Source: Obelidium mucronatum (lineage: Eukaryota > Chytridiomycota > Chytridiomycetes > Chytridiales > Chytriomycetaceae). Taken from it: 45,046 bases of DNA. The stretch covers positions 1 to 45,046 of the forward strand of contig JAIVFH010000224.1 in NCBI GenBank assembly GCA_025765595.1. The letters are read 5' to 3'. This document shows positions 1-10,742 of this stretch, piece by piece; positions within the stretch are counted from its first letter, which is position 1; each line of letters starts with the position of its first letter. A program made the translations under genes and the position numbers. The notes beneath the pieces were generated by a model. It was given only the letters and a program-made list of their open reading frames with translations, was not told the origin of the DNA and searched no databases.

Positions 1-671
1 AAAAGGCAATCGCGGCAACAGACGAAAACGGATCCAATTTGTCACTCAACAGCGTTCCTGATGCCGACGAACCACTTCAGGAACTTTCACTCAAACCATC
101 AGTCCTCCAAAGCACAAATACTCTTACAAAGCAGTTTAGAATAGTCGGAGAGGGCTTGGAACCCAGGGCGTACTTTCAACTCTTCCCGAATGGAAAGCAG
201 CCATACTGCACTGGTGCCATGCCACCAGCACTGGTTTCTGAGCCGTCATCCACATCATCATCAACGCCATCGCCGTCTTCAAAGTCAATTCTACTTGGGG
301 ACAAGTGTGATACCCACAATTTACCACGTCTTCCTGATCTGCTCCTGCGTGAAGGGGTACTTTTACAGTGGGAAGAGCTCCCACATTTCGATCAACTGAA
401 TTTAGATACCTCCAATTGCGCAATACTGGATCCCGGGCCGCATTCTCCGGTTTTATCTATGGAATGGATCGAGCGCATCTGACGTCGTCGTCAAGTTGAG
501 TCGGAAAGCCGTGAAGTCTGGTTGGAGACTTTGGACGACGGTCGACGGAATTGGGAGGGAGAGATGGCAACTGGGGAATCGGTTGTGGATGGCGTGGTTT
601 CGGTGCGGGAGGGGGCGGAAGGGTATGAGTTTAGAGCACTGTTCCAGGCGTGGATACAGATGGATAAATAA
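1..671 (+). CDS. Partial protein of unknown function (3' end of gene)
   Basis: The reading frame is open from the left edge, so the start lies outside the window. It runs to an in-frame TGA at 480-482. The same frame resumes beyond it and stays open to TAA at 669-671. An intron of 51 nt at 450-500 (GT at 450, branch-like CTGAC, AG at 499-500) would remove the TGA and keep the frame, giving join(<3..449,501..671). The visible C-terminal part has a Ser/Pro-rich stretch and ends in an acidic segment finishing AWIQMDK. I recognise no domain. The splice is inferred; the donor (GTTTTA) is weak, so the gene could instead end at 482. Confidence 0.35.
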
Positions 672-1566
672 GCAGTCTTTTTTTTTCCTTTTTTTTAGTA
701 TAGTATTTAGTGGATGTAATTATAAATGAGTTGCTGGTGATTCTTGGTGTTGGGGAGAGCTGATTAATCAGCAGGGTTTCTTTGACAAGCCTTTTTTTGA
801 TTGAAGATGCTGGCATGCCGCTAAAGTGCTCAATTGTCCTTTTATTGATGCGAAAGCAAGAAAGATATGAATACCAGATTATTTACATTTCTAAATGCAG
901 TCATGAAATTTGTAATGACTTTGTCATCACATTGAATGTTCACAAAGAATTCCAAAACACAAAAAAAGGAAAGCAGAGAGTCCGTTTGGTGCCTTCTAAA
1001 AAAAAAAAAGTAGAAGGCACACGTCTGATGGAAATAAGCATTATGTTGAAACGAGGGCCCTTTTCGGAACAAATATTAGAAATTAGATTGTTTCCATTTC
1101 TGAAAAAAGGATAAAAAGTGGGAAAGGCCCACCAAAATTTCTGTCTTTTTTAAGTCTCGAAAAAACTGCAAAATGAGTCTTGAAGGTGAGCAAGTCCCTG
1201 CCCCCCCTCCTCATGCAGTCGGGTCTCTTTGGATGGCTGTATCAAAGGAGATGTCTTGCATTACATGGTATTGCATTGAGATCAGGAGCAGTTGTTTGCC
1301 CTCTCTTGGTTGAATGGCACACCGTTCCTGATCGACCTGCAGGACATTGATGCGTAACTCGGAATGCATTTGCGTCTCTGGGCATCGGCTGGCAGAGGGA
1401 CCTGGCAAGGATGGCAGCATGATACAAAGCGCCTGCCAACCAATTTATGCCGACATCTCTCCACCCAAACCCCCTTCAGCGCCCCGCCTCCTTGTCTCTG
1501 CTTAATCAATCCTCACTCCTCTTTGCTTGTTTCCCGCCAATCCCAACCCAAGTTGTGTGTCTTGGC
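672..1566. other. Intergenic stretch, no gene seen
   Basis: No convincing coding frame on either strand. It contains a small hairpin at 989-1020: GTGCCTTCT and AGAAGGCAC flank a run of A. The 1,440-1,560 part is pyrimidine-rich, as is common in promoters or 5' leaders of highly expressed fungal genes, and precedes the H+-ATPase gene. Confidence 0.5.
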
Positions 1567-1645
1567 ATGGATCAATCCACTTCAAGCTGGGGGCTGAAGA
1601 CGGAAAATTTAAATATTCCGAAAATTGTTTTGTTTCAGATTCTAA

Positions 1646-1693
1646 ATGTCGAAAACAAATCACAAAACACAGACAAGCACGAGGAGCAGCTGA
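1646..1693 (+). promoter_or_regulatory. Possible upstream ORF in the H+-ATPase leader
   Basis: A 15-codon ATG ORF lies 26 nt before the likely H+-ATPase start and is in another frame. A TTTGTTTCAG acceptor-like sequence ends just upstream, so the leader may be spliced. It could tune translation. If the ATPase starts instead at the in-frame ATG at 1567, this is not a uORF. Confidence 0.2.
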
Positions 1694-1719
1694 ACAGCGA
1701 TGGAAAGAAGCCGCTGAAG

Positions 1720-4573
1720 ATGGAGGAAGCCATTCACGTCGAAGTCGCCGATGAAATCTCGCCAGAACTCGAAGCCCTTTTGCACACTGAACCCTTGCAG
1801 GGTCTGACTGACGAGCAAGTTGCTGAACGCACTGCCCAATTCGGTCTCAACGAAATCCCAGAGACCAAGACCAACCCCCTCCTCAAGTTCTTGTCTTACT
1901 TCTTGGGTCCAATTTCCTACCTTTTGGAAATCGCCTGTGTCTTGTCTGGTATCTTCGAAGACTGGATCGACTTTGGTATCTTGCTCGCTGTGTTGATCAT
2001 CAACGCTTGTATCGGTTTCTTTGAAGAAGCTCGTGCTGAATCTGCCTTGGATGCCCTCAAGAACACTCTTGCCTTGAGAACCCGTGTTTGGAGAAACGGA
2101 AAGCTTGTCGAAGTTGAATCCAACACGCTTGTTCCAGGTGACATTATCGCTCTTCGTCTCGGAGACATTATCCCAGCCGATTGTCGTCTTTTGGGAGTCG
2201 GTGTCCAGGGAGAAATCTCTGAGGGTACTCTCCAAATCGACCAAGCCGCTCTTACCGGTGAATCCCTCCCAGTCAACAAGGGTAAGGGTGCCACTGCCTA
2301 CTCCTCCGCTATCGTCAAGCAAGGTCAGATGTTGGCCGTTGTTACCAAGACTGGTATCCACACTTACATTGGTCGTGCCGCCAACTTGATCTCCATCACC
2401 ACTGAAGAAGGTCACTTCCAAAAGATTATTAACTCCATCGGAAACTTCTTGGTCATCATCACCTGTGTATGTATTTCTACTTTTGTCTATTTTTTCGTCT
2501 AACGTATGTTCTCGGACACAGGTCATGGCTTTCGCTCTCTTCTTCATCCGTGTTTGGGCTGTGCCAGAAAACAAGGACGACGAGCTCGGAAAGAGAGTCA
2601 AGTCTGCCCTTTTGGAAGTTCTTGTTTTGACTATTGCTGCCATTCCAGTCGGTCTCCCAACCATCATGTCCGTTACCATGGCTGTCGGTGCCTCCCAGCT
2701 TGCCAAGAAGGAAGTTATCGTCAAGCGTTTGACTGCTATTGAAGAACTCGCCTCCGTCTCCATCCTCTGTTCTGACAAGACCGGTACTTTGACCATGAAC
2801 AAGCTCTCCTTTGACGTTCCATACCTTTCCAACAAGGGAAACACCACTGATGACTTCGAAGGTACTGGAATCAAGTACACTGAACAAGACTTGTTGTTGC
2901 ACTCCTTCTTTGCGTCTGAACCAGGAGCGCAAGATGCCATTGAATCCGCTATTCGCAAGGCTGCCCAAGAACGTGTCACTGTCCTCAAGGAACGTGAAAA
3001 CCAGGACCACCACATCCCAGGCTACAAGGTCAACAACTTCATTCCATTCAACCCAACCTCCAAGTACACTGAAGCCACTGTTACCGACCTCGCCACTGGA
3101 AAGCAATTCCGTGCCATCAAGGGTGCCCCACAAGTTATTGTTCGTATGGTTGGTGGTCACGATGAAGCTACTGCTGCCGTCAACAACTTTGCCAGACGTG
3201 GTCTCCGTGCTCTCGGTGTTGCCCGTACTATCGACGACGCTATGACCAAGTTTGAAATGATTGGTATGATTTCCCTTCTTGACCCACCCCGTCCAGACTC
3301 TGCCCACACTATCCAAGAATGCCACAACCTCGGAATTGCCGTCAAGATGATTACTGGTGACCAGCAGATTATCGGAAAGGAAGTTGCCCACCGTCTCGGA
3401 ATGAACCGTACCATTTTGGATGCCAGCAAGTTGATGGACTCCTCCCTTGACGAAGAAGCCCTCATTGACCGTTGTGAAAAGTGTGATGGTTTCGCCCAGG
3501 TTATTCCAGAACACAAGTACAAGGTCGTTGAATTGTTGCAAAAGAGAGGATTCCTTGTTGGTATGACTGGTGACGGTGTCAACGATGCCCCAGCTTTGAA
3601 GAAGGCCAACGTCGGTATTGCCGTCGAAGGATGTACCGATGCTGCCCGTTCTGCCGCCGATATTGTTTTGCTCGCTGAAGGTCTTTCTACCATTGTCGAT
3701 GGTGTCAAGTGTTCCCGTGCCATTTTCCAAAGAATGAGATCCTACGCCTTGTACCGTATCGCCTCCACCATCCACTTCTTGTTGTTCTTCTTCATCTCCA
3801 TCTGTGCCTACGGATTCTCCCTTCCAGCTAGATTGATTATCTTGATTGCCGTTCTTAACGACGCCGCCACCCTCGTCATCTCTGTCGACAACGCTCAAAT
3901 CTCCCAGCGCCCAGACAAGTGGCGTCTTGGACAACTTCTTACTCTTTCCTTCGTTCTCGGATTCTTGCTCATGCTTATCTCCTGGGCCCACTTCTTTGTC
4001 GGACACTACGGATTCGGTTACACCACTGCCTCTTTCGATGCCCACCCAGAAATTGAAAACTCTGGAGTCCTCCAAACCATCATGTACCTCCAAATTTCTT
4101 CCTGCCCACACTTTGTCATCTTCTCGACCCGTCTCCCAGGCTACTTTTACGAAAACATGCCATCCTGGACCTTCATTATCGCTGTCGCTGGTACCCAAGT
4201 CTTTGCCATGTTCATGTCCATCTTTGGTATCCGTGGTCTCGACGCTACTGCTATCGGTTGGGGTTGGGGTATCGGAGTTCTCCTCATCTCTACCGTCATG
4301 TTCATGTTGCTTGATATCATCAAGGTTGCCATTATCCGCAAGTGGTCCTTTGACTTGACTGTCAAGTTGTTCCCAACCAAGGCGCGTAAGGCTGAGTTGG
4401 AAGTCCGTCTTGCCAAGCGTCAGATCAAGGACCGTGTCAACCTCAACGTTGAGAAGGCTCGTAAGGTTCTTTACTTGACTATGGGTGTTGTTGCTTGGAA
4501 GAAGGCTGTTGAACACGCCGCCAAGAACAAGAAGATTGCTGGAAACTCTAGCTCTACTCTTGAAGTCAACTAA
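1720..4573 (+). CDS. PMA1: Plasma-membrane H+-ATPase (P-type, IIIA)
   Basis: Two exons, 1720..2466 and 2522..4573, with a 55-nt GTATGT...CACAG intron, encode 932 aa, the usual size for fungal Pma1 (about 920). The enzyme pumps H+ out of the cell using ATP and energises nutrient symport. Visible motifs: actuator TGES (about 179-182), phosphorylation motif CSDKTGT with D334, KGAPQ in the nucleotide-binding domain, and TGDGVNDAP (about 598-606). About ten membrane spans are present, with the LNDAATLVISVDNA region in the membrane domain. The C-terminus is basic and helical, the place of the autoinhibitory domain in yeast, but not obviously similar to it. Codon use is strongly biased to C-ending codons and TTG/CTC Leu, suggesting high expression. 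The start is taken as 1720; an in-frame ATG at 1567 would add 51 aa. Confidence 0.95.
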
Positions 4574-5021
4574 AAGAAAAACGGAAAAGGAGAGGGAAAA
4601 AAAACTTTTTTTTTGACTTGGTTTTCTATTATCCGGATTCTCTTTTTCTTTCGTTTCTTACTTTTTTTAGAGGTGGTTTGGTTGTTATAAAGCTGCTTAT
4701 CCTTATTCAGCTACACACCTTGGTACATTTCTCATTTCCAAAATGTCTCTTTTTTTTCTGTATTTGCTATTTTTGGGAACCTCTTTCTTTTATAAGTCTT
4801 CAATAATAATAAATCGAAAAAGAATTTAGATGCTGTTAAACGGTTTTAGAATGTTGGAAGGGGACCGCTTTTGGTGGTGGTGGTGGTGGTGGTGGTGGTG
4901 GTGGGGGTTGGTCCTCAGTTATCCTCACATTTCTTTGGGTATGTTAGCATCAGGATTATCCGCCACGTAAAAATGAATTTTTTTTTCATCAAAATGATTG
5001 GCAACTTTCAGCTCTCTCGTA
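4574..5021. other. 3' region of the H+-ATPase gene and spacer
   Basis: T-rich 3' flank of the ATPase gene with AATAATAAATAAA-like polyadenylation signals near 4802-4814, then the (TGG)n microsatellite and a spacer before the tRNA gene. No coding frame is supported. Confidence 0.5.
4872..4904 (+). repeat. (TGG)11 microsatellite
   Basis: Eleven perfect TGG units followed by a G run. It is in non-coding DNA between the ATPase gene and the tRNA gene. Such a G-rich tract could be length-variable between strains. Confidence 0.9.
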
Positions 5022-5103
5022 GGGCAGATGGCCGAGCGGTCTAAGGCGTCACGTTAAGGCCGTGATCTATTCGTAGGCGTGGGTTCGAATCCCACTCTGC
5101 TCA
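5022..5103 (+). tRNA. tRNA-Leu (anticodon AAG)
   Basis: An 82-nt cloverleaf without intron. Acceptor GGGCAGA pairs with TCTGCTC (one G-T pair), with discriminator A at 5103. The D stem is GCC/GGC. The anticodon stem TCACG/CGTGA carries loop TTAAGGC, so the anticodon is AAG (5056-5058 are A, A, G as positions 35-37 when counted from loop base 5055; the triplet read is A-A-G). A long variable arm with CTA/TAG stem follows, then T arm GTGGG TTCGAAT CCCAC. Long variable arm and discriminator A fit leucine. It reads CUU (and CUC with inosine). Confidence 0.93.
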
Positions 5104-5293
5104 CGTCTTGGTGGTTTTAAGCTTCGTTTGTTTGAAGTGGTTGATGGTAGGCGTGGTGGTGAAGGATGGTTTTGGTTGATGCGCCCCCAGTCAATCACAT
5201 ATTAAACCCGAATGTGGAGACTAACCGTTTCAAGCAGGAAAGTTGTATTCGATAACAGCACAGTCACTTTTTTGTTGTTGTTTTATTTTCATA

Positions 5294-5620
5294 ATGCCAG
5301 CCCAACCTTTCAGAATTCTCAGAGACGTTATAAAGAAATACGGCTGTATTTTTGCAAATTCTCTTGCTTCTTTCAATTCGTTTTCCGGTAACATCCTCGA
5401 TTCTCATCTGGAAGTTCCGAAAGATGAATGGGCTTTACTCTTTTGCAATCGCTTTTATACCAGCTTTTCAAAGAAAACGCCCAGCGGCTATTGAATCATG
5501 AATGACTTGCAAAAGTTTCGTCTGCAGAGACAAGATTGGGGAAAGCAGATTCGCCAGTGCATACTCTCACGGGACAACCCGCTCAACCGGCACTCTTTGA
5601 TACAGACTTTCCTGTTGTAA
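5294..5620 (+). CDS. Unrecognised small protein, possibly broken
   Basis: An ATG at 5294 opens 66 codons to TGA at 5492-5494. The same frame then continues from ATG 5498 for 40 codons to TAA at 5618-5620. The second part (IRQCILSRDNPLNRHSL) and the first (VPKDEWALLFCNRFY) both look coding in composition. They may be one gene with an unseen intron, a sequence error or read-through at the TGA, or chance ORFs. GTAACATCC at about 5387 is a possible donor, but no splice I tried restores one clean frame. I recognise no family. Confidence 0.25.
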
Positions 5621-5857
5621 GAAAACAAAAAAAGCTTCTTGCAAAGAATAGATTATCCCCTTTTGGATAAAAAACACAGGACTATACTAGAGAGTGAATA
5701 GGGTCAAGAACACACACAAACAGTTTTCAAACGTTATAATTGGCATTGTTTTTTTCAAAATAAAAAAAAAGTCAAAGAGGAAACAACAAAAAAAAACGTG
5801 GAATAGAAGAATGAGAGAGAAAAATAAAAATACAAAAAAAAAGAAAGAAATTTTCCT

Positions 5858-7405
5858 CTAAGCCGCTTTGATTTCTCCGTTACACAAATACGTCAGTTTA
5901 CTTGCTGGTGTCAGCTTAGAACCCCACGTCTTGAGTCCCGCCAAAAAGGCAGTTGTACTGGACGTTGAATTTAGTACTCGCCAGTCTCTCCAGAGGGTTG
6001 CCATAAACTTTAGCTCCTCAAATTGCACTGCAATCTTCAAGTTCGGAAACTTTTGCACCACAGTTTGGTTGAAGACGGAGGCATACCATTGGTCGTGAAT
6101 GACACCTGATGTAACCGCCTTTGGGTCTCCCGGTACTGAGATACTGACACCAGGCTTTCCGCCAACATCGGTGTACAGGAATGGGGCCCCCGTTTCTGGA
6201 AGCATCATTGGCTTATTGAATCCTTCAGGACTACTGTACCGTTTGTAAAAGTTGTAGTTTGTCTTCCAGACGTCAGACGGATGTTGGTTATGCCCAGTAC
6301 CAGTCATATAACCTTCAAAGAATCCATCTGGAACTTTGTAATTTTTGTCTTCATCGGCTGGGTAATAGTAGAGAGAGAGGCCGACCCAATCCACGTATTC
6401 GGCACCGGGCCAATATGGACCGTATGGATCATCAAATCTATCAATTTCTCCATTCTTGTTGGTATCCATTGCGATAAAGTTTGCAGTTCCATTGGCGGGA
6501 AGCGGAATACCACCAGAAGATCCAAAGGGATAACCGAATCCAATGTTGGGTCCCCACACCATTGCAGTCATGTTTGTGAATTTTCGAAGGGATATGGCCA
6601 TTCCTTGGAAGCATGGAATGAAGCCTGTAGGGTCGAAGCCGTATGTACTCCATGGCCCTTTTTGGTGATTTGTTAAGTTCTTTTTTGCTATGGTGAGTAC
6701 ACATAAGGGGCAGACACAAACCATTCATTTCATGGCCGAAACGGAGGTAAATAGGTACACCGTAAGCAGAGTTGATGGTAGCGAGCCCTTTACTTAAGGC
6801 ATCAAAGTGTTCATTGGTATAAGATCTTACAGGAGCAGCCATGAGCATAGTGATTTCAAGACTGGCACCAACACGGCCGGCTTCACTGCCGTACCAGTTG
6901 AGCATGGATTGGTCATAGAAGCCTGGAAAGAGAGGACTGAATTCCTGTGGACGAATCGAAAGCGTTTTTGGTTAAGATAGTGGCTCCCAAAGCGGGAAAT
7001 GTGTGTAAAGCTGCCAATGTTTCCCCCCAATCCAATCCCACCCACACACTCTGTGGTACACACCATGTATGCATTGAACACCGTTGGCCTGAACCCGCCG
7101 AGCAAATCCACGATCCTCGTTGGAGTATCGTACGACCAGTCGAGGGAGAAGCCCAGCATCTGGCCCGGGACTTGCGGCTCGAGCCTTGCAAAGCCGGACT
7201 TTGGGTTGTAGGCACAGTCCTGCCTGGCAGAGCCGTCCTCGTTGGTGATCTCGATTGGCTGCAGGCCGTCGAAGAAGGCTGGCGTTGCCCGCGAGTGCAG
7301 ATCGTAGATGCGCCAGCTGAACCACAGCATGCAGAAGAGGCCGATGGCCATTGCCACAACTGCCTTTGTCCAGAAGAGGCAGTGGAGGACGCTGTGCCGA
7401 ATCAT
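5858..7405 (-). CDS. Membrane-anchored glycoside hydrolase family 26 (beta-mannanase-like)
   Basis: Three exons on the minus strand, complement(join(5858..6657,6722..6944,7064..7405)), introns of 64 and 119 nt, 454 aa. GH26 enzymes hydrolyse beta-1,4-mannan or related beta-glycans. The acid/base motif RFGHEMNG (E about 186) is assembled across the second intron. The likely nucleophile is E about 343 in MMLPETGAP. WPGAEYVDWVGLSLY is also typical. An uncleaved membrane segment at about residues 12-35 makes it a type II protein with the catalytic domain outside or in the secretory lumen. The ATG at 7405 is the first in the frame. The exact substrate cannot be read from the sequence. Confidence 0.85.
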
Positions 7406-7697
7406 TTCCAAAGAGCAATTTCGTGAATAGAATTTTTCACGCTTTTCAATCAATATTCATTCATCAGCCTTTGCAGTTTATTAAAAGTTGTTCTGGGAAG
7501 AGACTCTGTTGTGGAGGCAATGTGCTGTCTACTGCCAGAGCCTCTTTCCTGAAGACGGTGCTGATTACTGTATGCACTGCTTTCGATCGGGAGGCTTGGT
7601 GGTTCTAATCACACCAAGGTGAGGATCCCTCCAAAGGCTTCAAGATACATCCGTTCCCATAGTCATATAGACATCTTCATCAATACGAAAGAAAAAC

Positions 7698-8844
7698 ATG
7701 AAAATCCAACATAGATCTGTAAAACCACGTTTACTCCAACTATTGGCTGTAACAACCATGCTACTTTCCCCTATCGGCATGCTTGCGGCGTTCATGGCTG
7801 CTCTCAAGAGAAAGAGTCATAAGGTTGCTTTTTTCGAAACCTGTCAAACGTCGTTCTTACCTTTGAGCTAACTTCATCCACTATTTACAGATTCGGGCTG
7901 CTCTATTATCATATATTCTCTATACATTCTTCAACAAAGCGCACGAACGACGAGGCCGAAACAATGGATGGCTGCGGGATCTGTTTACTTGGAATCTCTG
8001 TGCCGATTACTTTCCAATGTCGCTGCATAAAACAGTCAATCTACCATGGGATAAACCCTATGTATTTGCATATCATCCACATGGGTGCATATCTCTTTTT
8101 ATTTTTAGTTCTTTTGAATTTCATTACCCATCTTAATGAATGACTTTTCTAACCATACATTCAAACCTCAGGATCCTTGGAGCAGGTGTCGTGCTCGGAA
8201 TCGCAACCAACGCTCTTGGAATTAAGCAGCTTCTGCCCGAAGTCAACATCCATCCAGCCACCTTAGACATGAACTTTAGGATCCCTGCATTCCGAGATTT
8301 TCTCCTCAGCCTCGGATTCATCAGCTGCGAATCCACAGCGCTTGACGCCGTATTGTCCAGCAATGAGAGCGTGATGCTGGCCGTAGGCGGTGCCGCGGAA
8401 GCCATGGATTCCCGCCCTGGAACAAACTTCCTCACATTGGATACCCGTCTTGGATTCATTCGTCTCGCGTTACGTCATGGCGCGTCTTTGGTTCCAGTCT
8501 TTGGATTCGGCGAAACAGATATCTTTTCTCAAACTGAGAATCGAGAAGGCTCCTTTCTTCGAAGGTTCCAAGAACTGTTCAAGGACTGGTTTACATTCAG
8601 TCCTGTGTTTTTTTACGGAAGATTCGGAGTGGTGATACCGTATCGCCGGCCTGTCGCTGTGGTGATTGGGAAACCAATTCATGTGCCAAAACTTTTGGAT
8701 CCCAGCGATCTGGAAGTGCGGAATTGGCATTCCGTGTATGTGAAAGCTTTGAAAGAGTTGTACAATGCGCATAAAGATGAGTTGCTGCCACATCGGACGT
8801 CGGATTTGGTGATTGTTGATCAAATCGCGGTACCGAAACTGTGA
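7698..8844 (+). CDS. Diacylglycerol acyltransferase type 2 (DGAT2/MOGAT family)
   Basis: Three exons, 7698..7823, 7891..8084 and 8172..8844, introns of 67 and 87 nt, 330 aa. The family transfers acyl-CoA to di- or monoacylglycerol at the ER to make storage lipid. The signature HPHG (about 104-107) is completed across intron 2 and followed by ILGAG. LALRHGASLVPVFGFGE and RPVAVVIGKPI are further conserved blocks. One or two N-terminal hydrophobic segments (LLAVTTMLLSPIGMLAAF and the start of exon 2) fit the membrane hairpin of DGAT2. Length is normal. DGAT, MOGAT and wax synthase activities cannot be told apart here. An AATAAA lies just after the stop. Confidence 0.88.
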
Positions 8845-8987
8845 TTTGTTCAAATAAACCATCTTTTGTTTGGGCATTAATATAATAGGCTGTGTCTGTG
8901 GAATTCCTTCCGCGCTACGGGGTGACGGGGCTGACGCAATATATCGAAAAATTAGGGTTCATCAGAAAAGTTTTGCTTAGGCTCTGA

Positions 8988-9190
8988 TACACCCCAAGCA
9001 GCCTTCCACGGAACTACAGCAGAACTGCCACAGAAATTCCGCAAAAATTCCGTGAAAGTTCGATAATAGTTCGGACGGAATTTTATTTGGATTGACTCCA
9101 CCGAATTACGACCGAACTTCCTGTGGGAAATTGTCCGAAATTCTGTCGAAGTTCTGTCGAAATTTGTGCGAAATTTGACAGAACAAAGGA
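8988..9190. repeat. Left terminal inverted repeat and subterminal repeat array
   Basis: Starts TACACCCCA and continues with repeated words such as GAAATTCCG, GTTCGG, CGAAGTTCTG and CGAAATT. The same words recur, inverted and direct, near 13730-13938. Confidence 0.7.
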
Positions 9191-9325
9191 GATGGACATG
9201 TGATTATAATCTCTTGTTTGGCTTGAGCAGTTGTAATGTGAAATTGATTTTGTAAAAATACATTTATTTTAAGGGGTAGGTATAGCACAAAAAATGGGGA
9301 AGAAAATGAAGAGAGGCAACCAGCT

Positions 9326-10693
9326 TCAACAGAACCTCAACGTATCTTCAGCTACAAGTTGCGTGAAGTACTCTGCTTTGGCGTCAGGTTCCAATCCATT
9401 GACTCTACTGATCTCAGCGTGCGCTTCTGTCCAGAAACCAACACGGTCTTCTCGGAACTGTTCCAGATGTCGAATTTTTCTCTGTACAATGCACTTAGAC
9501 AATGAAAGCACCAAATAAAGCGAAGATGCACTCACCAGTAATGCAGCGCGGTTAAGTTCGGCAACGCTGGAGCTGCTGAAAAGATGCTCCGCAAACCGTT
9601 TCAATGGTAGATTCTGTTTGGCTGTCATCCTTGCTCCCTTCCCATACTTCCCAAAGAGCTGTAATATAACGTTAGAACCATGAAAAACAATAAACTTAAA
9701 TATGAAGTACGAACCTTCTTCGCAATATTATCCTTGGAGTCACTGTAAGACTTGCTACAAACTTTGAACACAGTGGTGTGGAGATCCGTTCCCAAAGCAA
9801 TCCTCTTGAATCGTGGCTTCCATTCAGGTGACATATTTTCCTGTGCAAACAAAGCAAATACAAAGATCAATAAACCAAATCGAAATCAAACAAAAAAAAC
9901 AACCTACAATCACAGTACTCAGGCTGAAAGTATCGAAAACAGGCAATGTACCCATCAAATGGGTTGAGAAAATCACCGCCTTCGCGTGATTAAGCCATCC
10001 ATCTTCCAGTGCTGGCAATGGTTGTGGAGTCGGAGCTACCGCGGCAGGAGTCTGGCGAAGTGTATCTTGCATCGCACCAATTTCTTGCAAAACTCTGGTT
10101 AAGAGAACACCACTACAAGCAGCGATCAGGGCAAAGAAAACCAATAAAAACAAAAAAAAACTAACGTGCTTTGTCCACCAGGACCTCTTGCGGACTGTTG
10201 CGGCTGTTGTAACTGTTGCGGCTGTTGCAGCTGTTGAGGCTGCTGCGGCTGCTGCGTCTGCGGGCGAGGTTGCTGTGGTTGCAACGGTTGCAACGGTTGC
10301 AATGACGGCCGTTCTGTCTGACCTCTTGCTGTTTGCTGCGGCTCCTGTATCTGTCGGTGCTGAGGTTGCGTCGGTGATGCTTGAAACGGTTGTTGGAATG
10401 GTGGCAACGGTTGGAACGGTAGACGCTCCGATGGGTACTGCTGCTCCTGTTGCTGCTGCCGATGCTGCAGCAGTTGGCGCGATTGTTGCTGTTGCTGTTG
10501 TTGCTGCAGTAACTGCTGTTGCTGTAGATTTTGTGGTTGAAACGCATGACCCGAGCCGTTGAGTAGGTCAAGAAAAGAGGAGCTGACAACCAAGAAAAAC
10601 AAGGTAAGTACCCCAGCAATCGGCAAAGCCACCCAGGACTTACTTGCTCTCATGCCCAAGTGAAGGACCAGCTCCGTCAAAAGGGGTTGACAT
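9326..10693 (-). CDS. Glutamine-rich accessory protein of the CACTA-like element
   Basis: Six exons: complement(join(9326..9481,9536..9658,9715..9840,9908..10112,10166..10582,10644..10693)). All junctions are GT-AG and phase-consistent, giving 358 aa. The N-terminus is MSTPFDGAGPSLGHESN. A long low-complexity part is rich in Q and P (poly-Q runs coded by CAA/CAG). The C-terminal 160 residues look folded (NHAKAVIFSTHLMGTLP, KRIALGTDLHTTVFKVCSKS, NIAKKLFGKYGKGARMT). I do not recognise this domain. By position it may be the TnpA-like second protein that CACTA elements carry for binding subterminal repeats; this is inference. It is transcribed divergently from the transposase, ATG to ATG only 49 bp apart. 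Confidence 0.7.
9536..9658 (-). other. Exon 5 of the Q-rich gene (basic segment)
   Basis: This exon and its neighbours carry the conserved-looking basic stretch (FGKYGKGARMTAKQN). It is listed because the short exons of this gene are easily missed. Both flanking introns (54 and 56 nt) are phase 0. Confidence 0.5.
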
Positions 10694-10742
10694 GTTGTTT
10701 TTGGGATCTTTGTTTTTTTAAAACTTGAAGAAAAAAAACAAA
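10694..10742. promoter_or_regulatory. Very short divergent promoter inside the transposon
   Basis: Only 49 bp, A/T-rich with T and A runs, separate the two start codons. Both element genes must be driven from here, from within each other's coding DNA, or from cryptic sites. Confidence 0.4.

Noticed and set aside
480..482. Reassigned or read-through TGA in the first gene
   Set aside because: Other genes here (for example DGAT2 and the MFS transporter) end at TGA, so it is a normal stop; an intron at 450-500 explains the open frame more simply.
989..1020. Hairpin as a bacterial-type terminator
   Set aside because: The window is eukaryotic. The hairpin has an A-rich loop and no associated gene end; it is noted only as a small inverted repeat.
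1660..4516. Long antisense frames (up to 679 codons) opposite the H+-ATPase gene
   Set aside because: The strong codon bias of the ATPase gene keeps antisense frames open. The sense strand has all P-type ATPase motifs and a good intron; the antisense products have no recognisable features.
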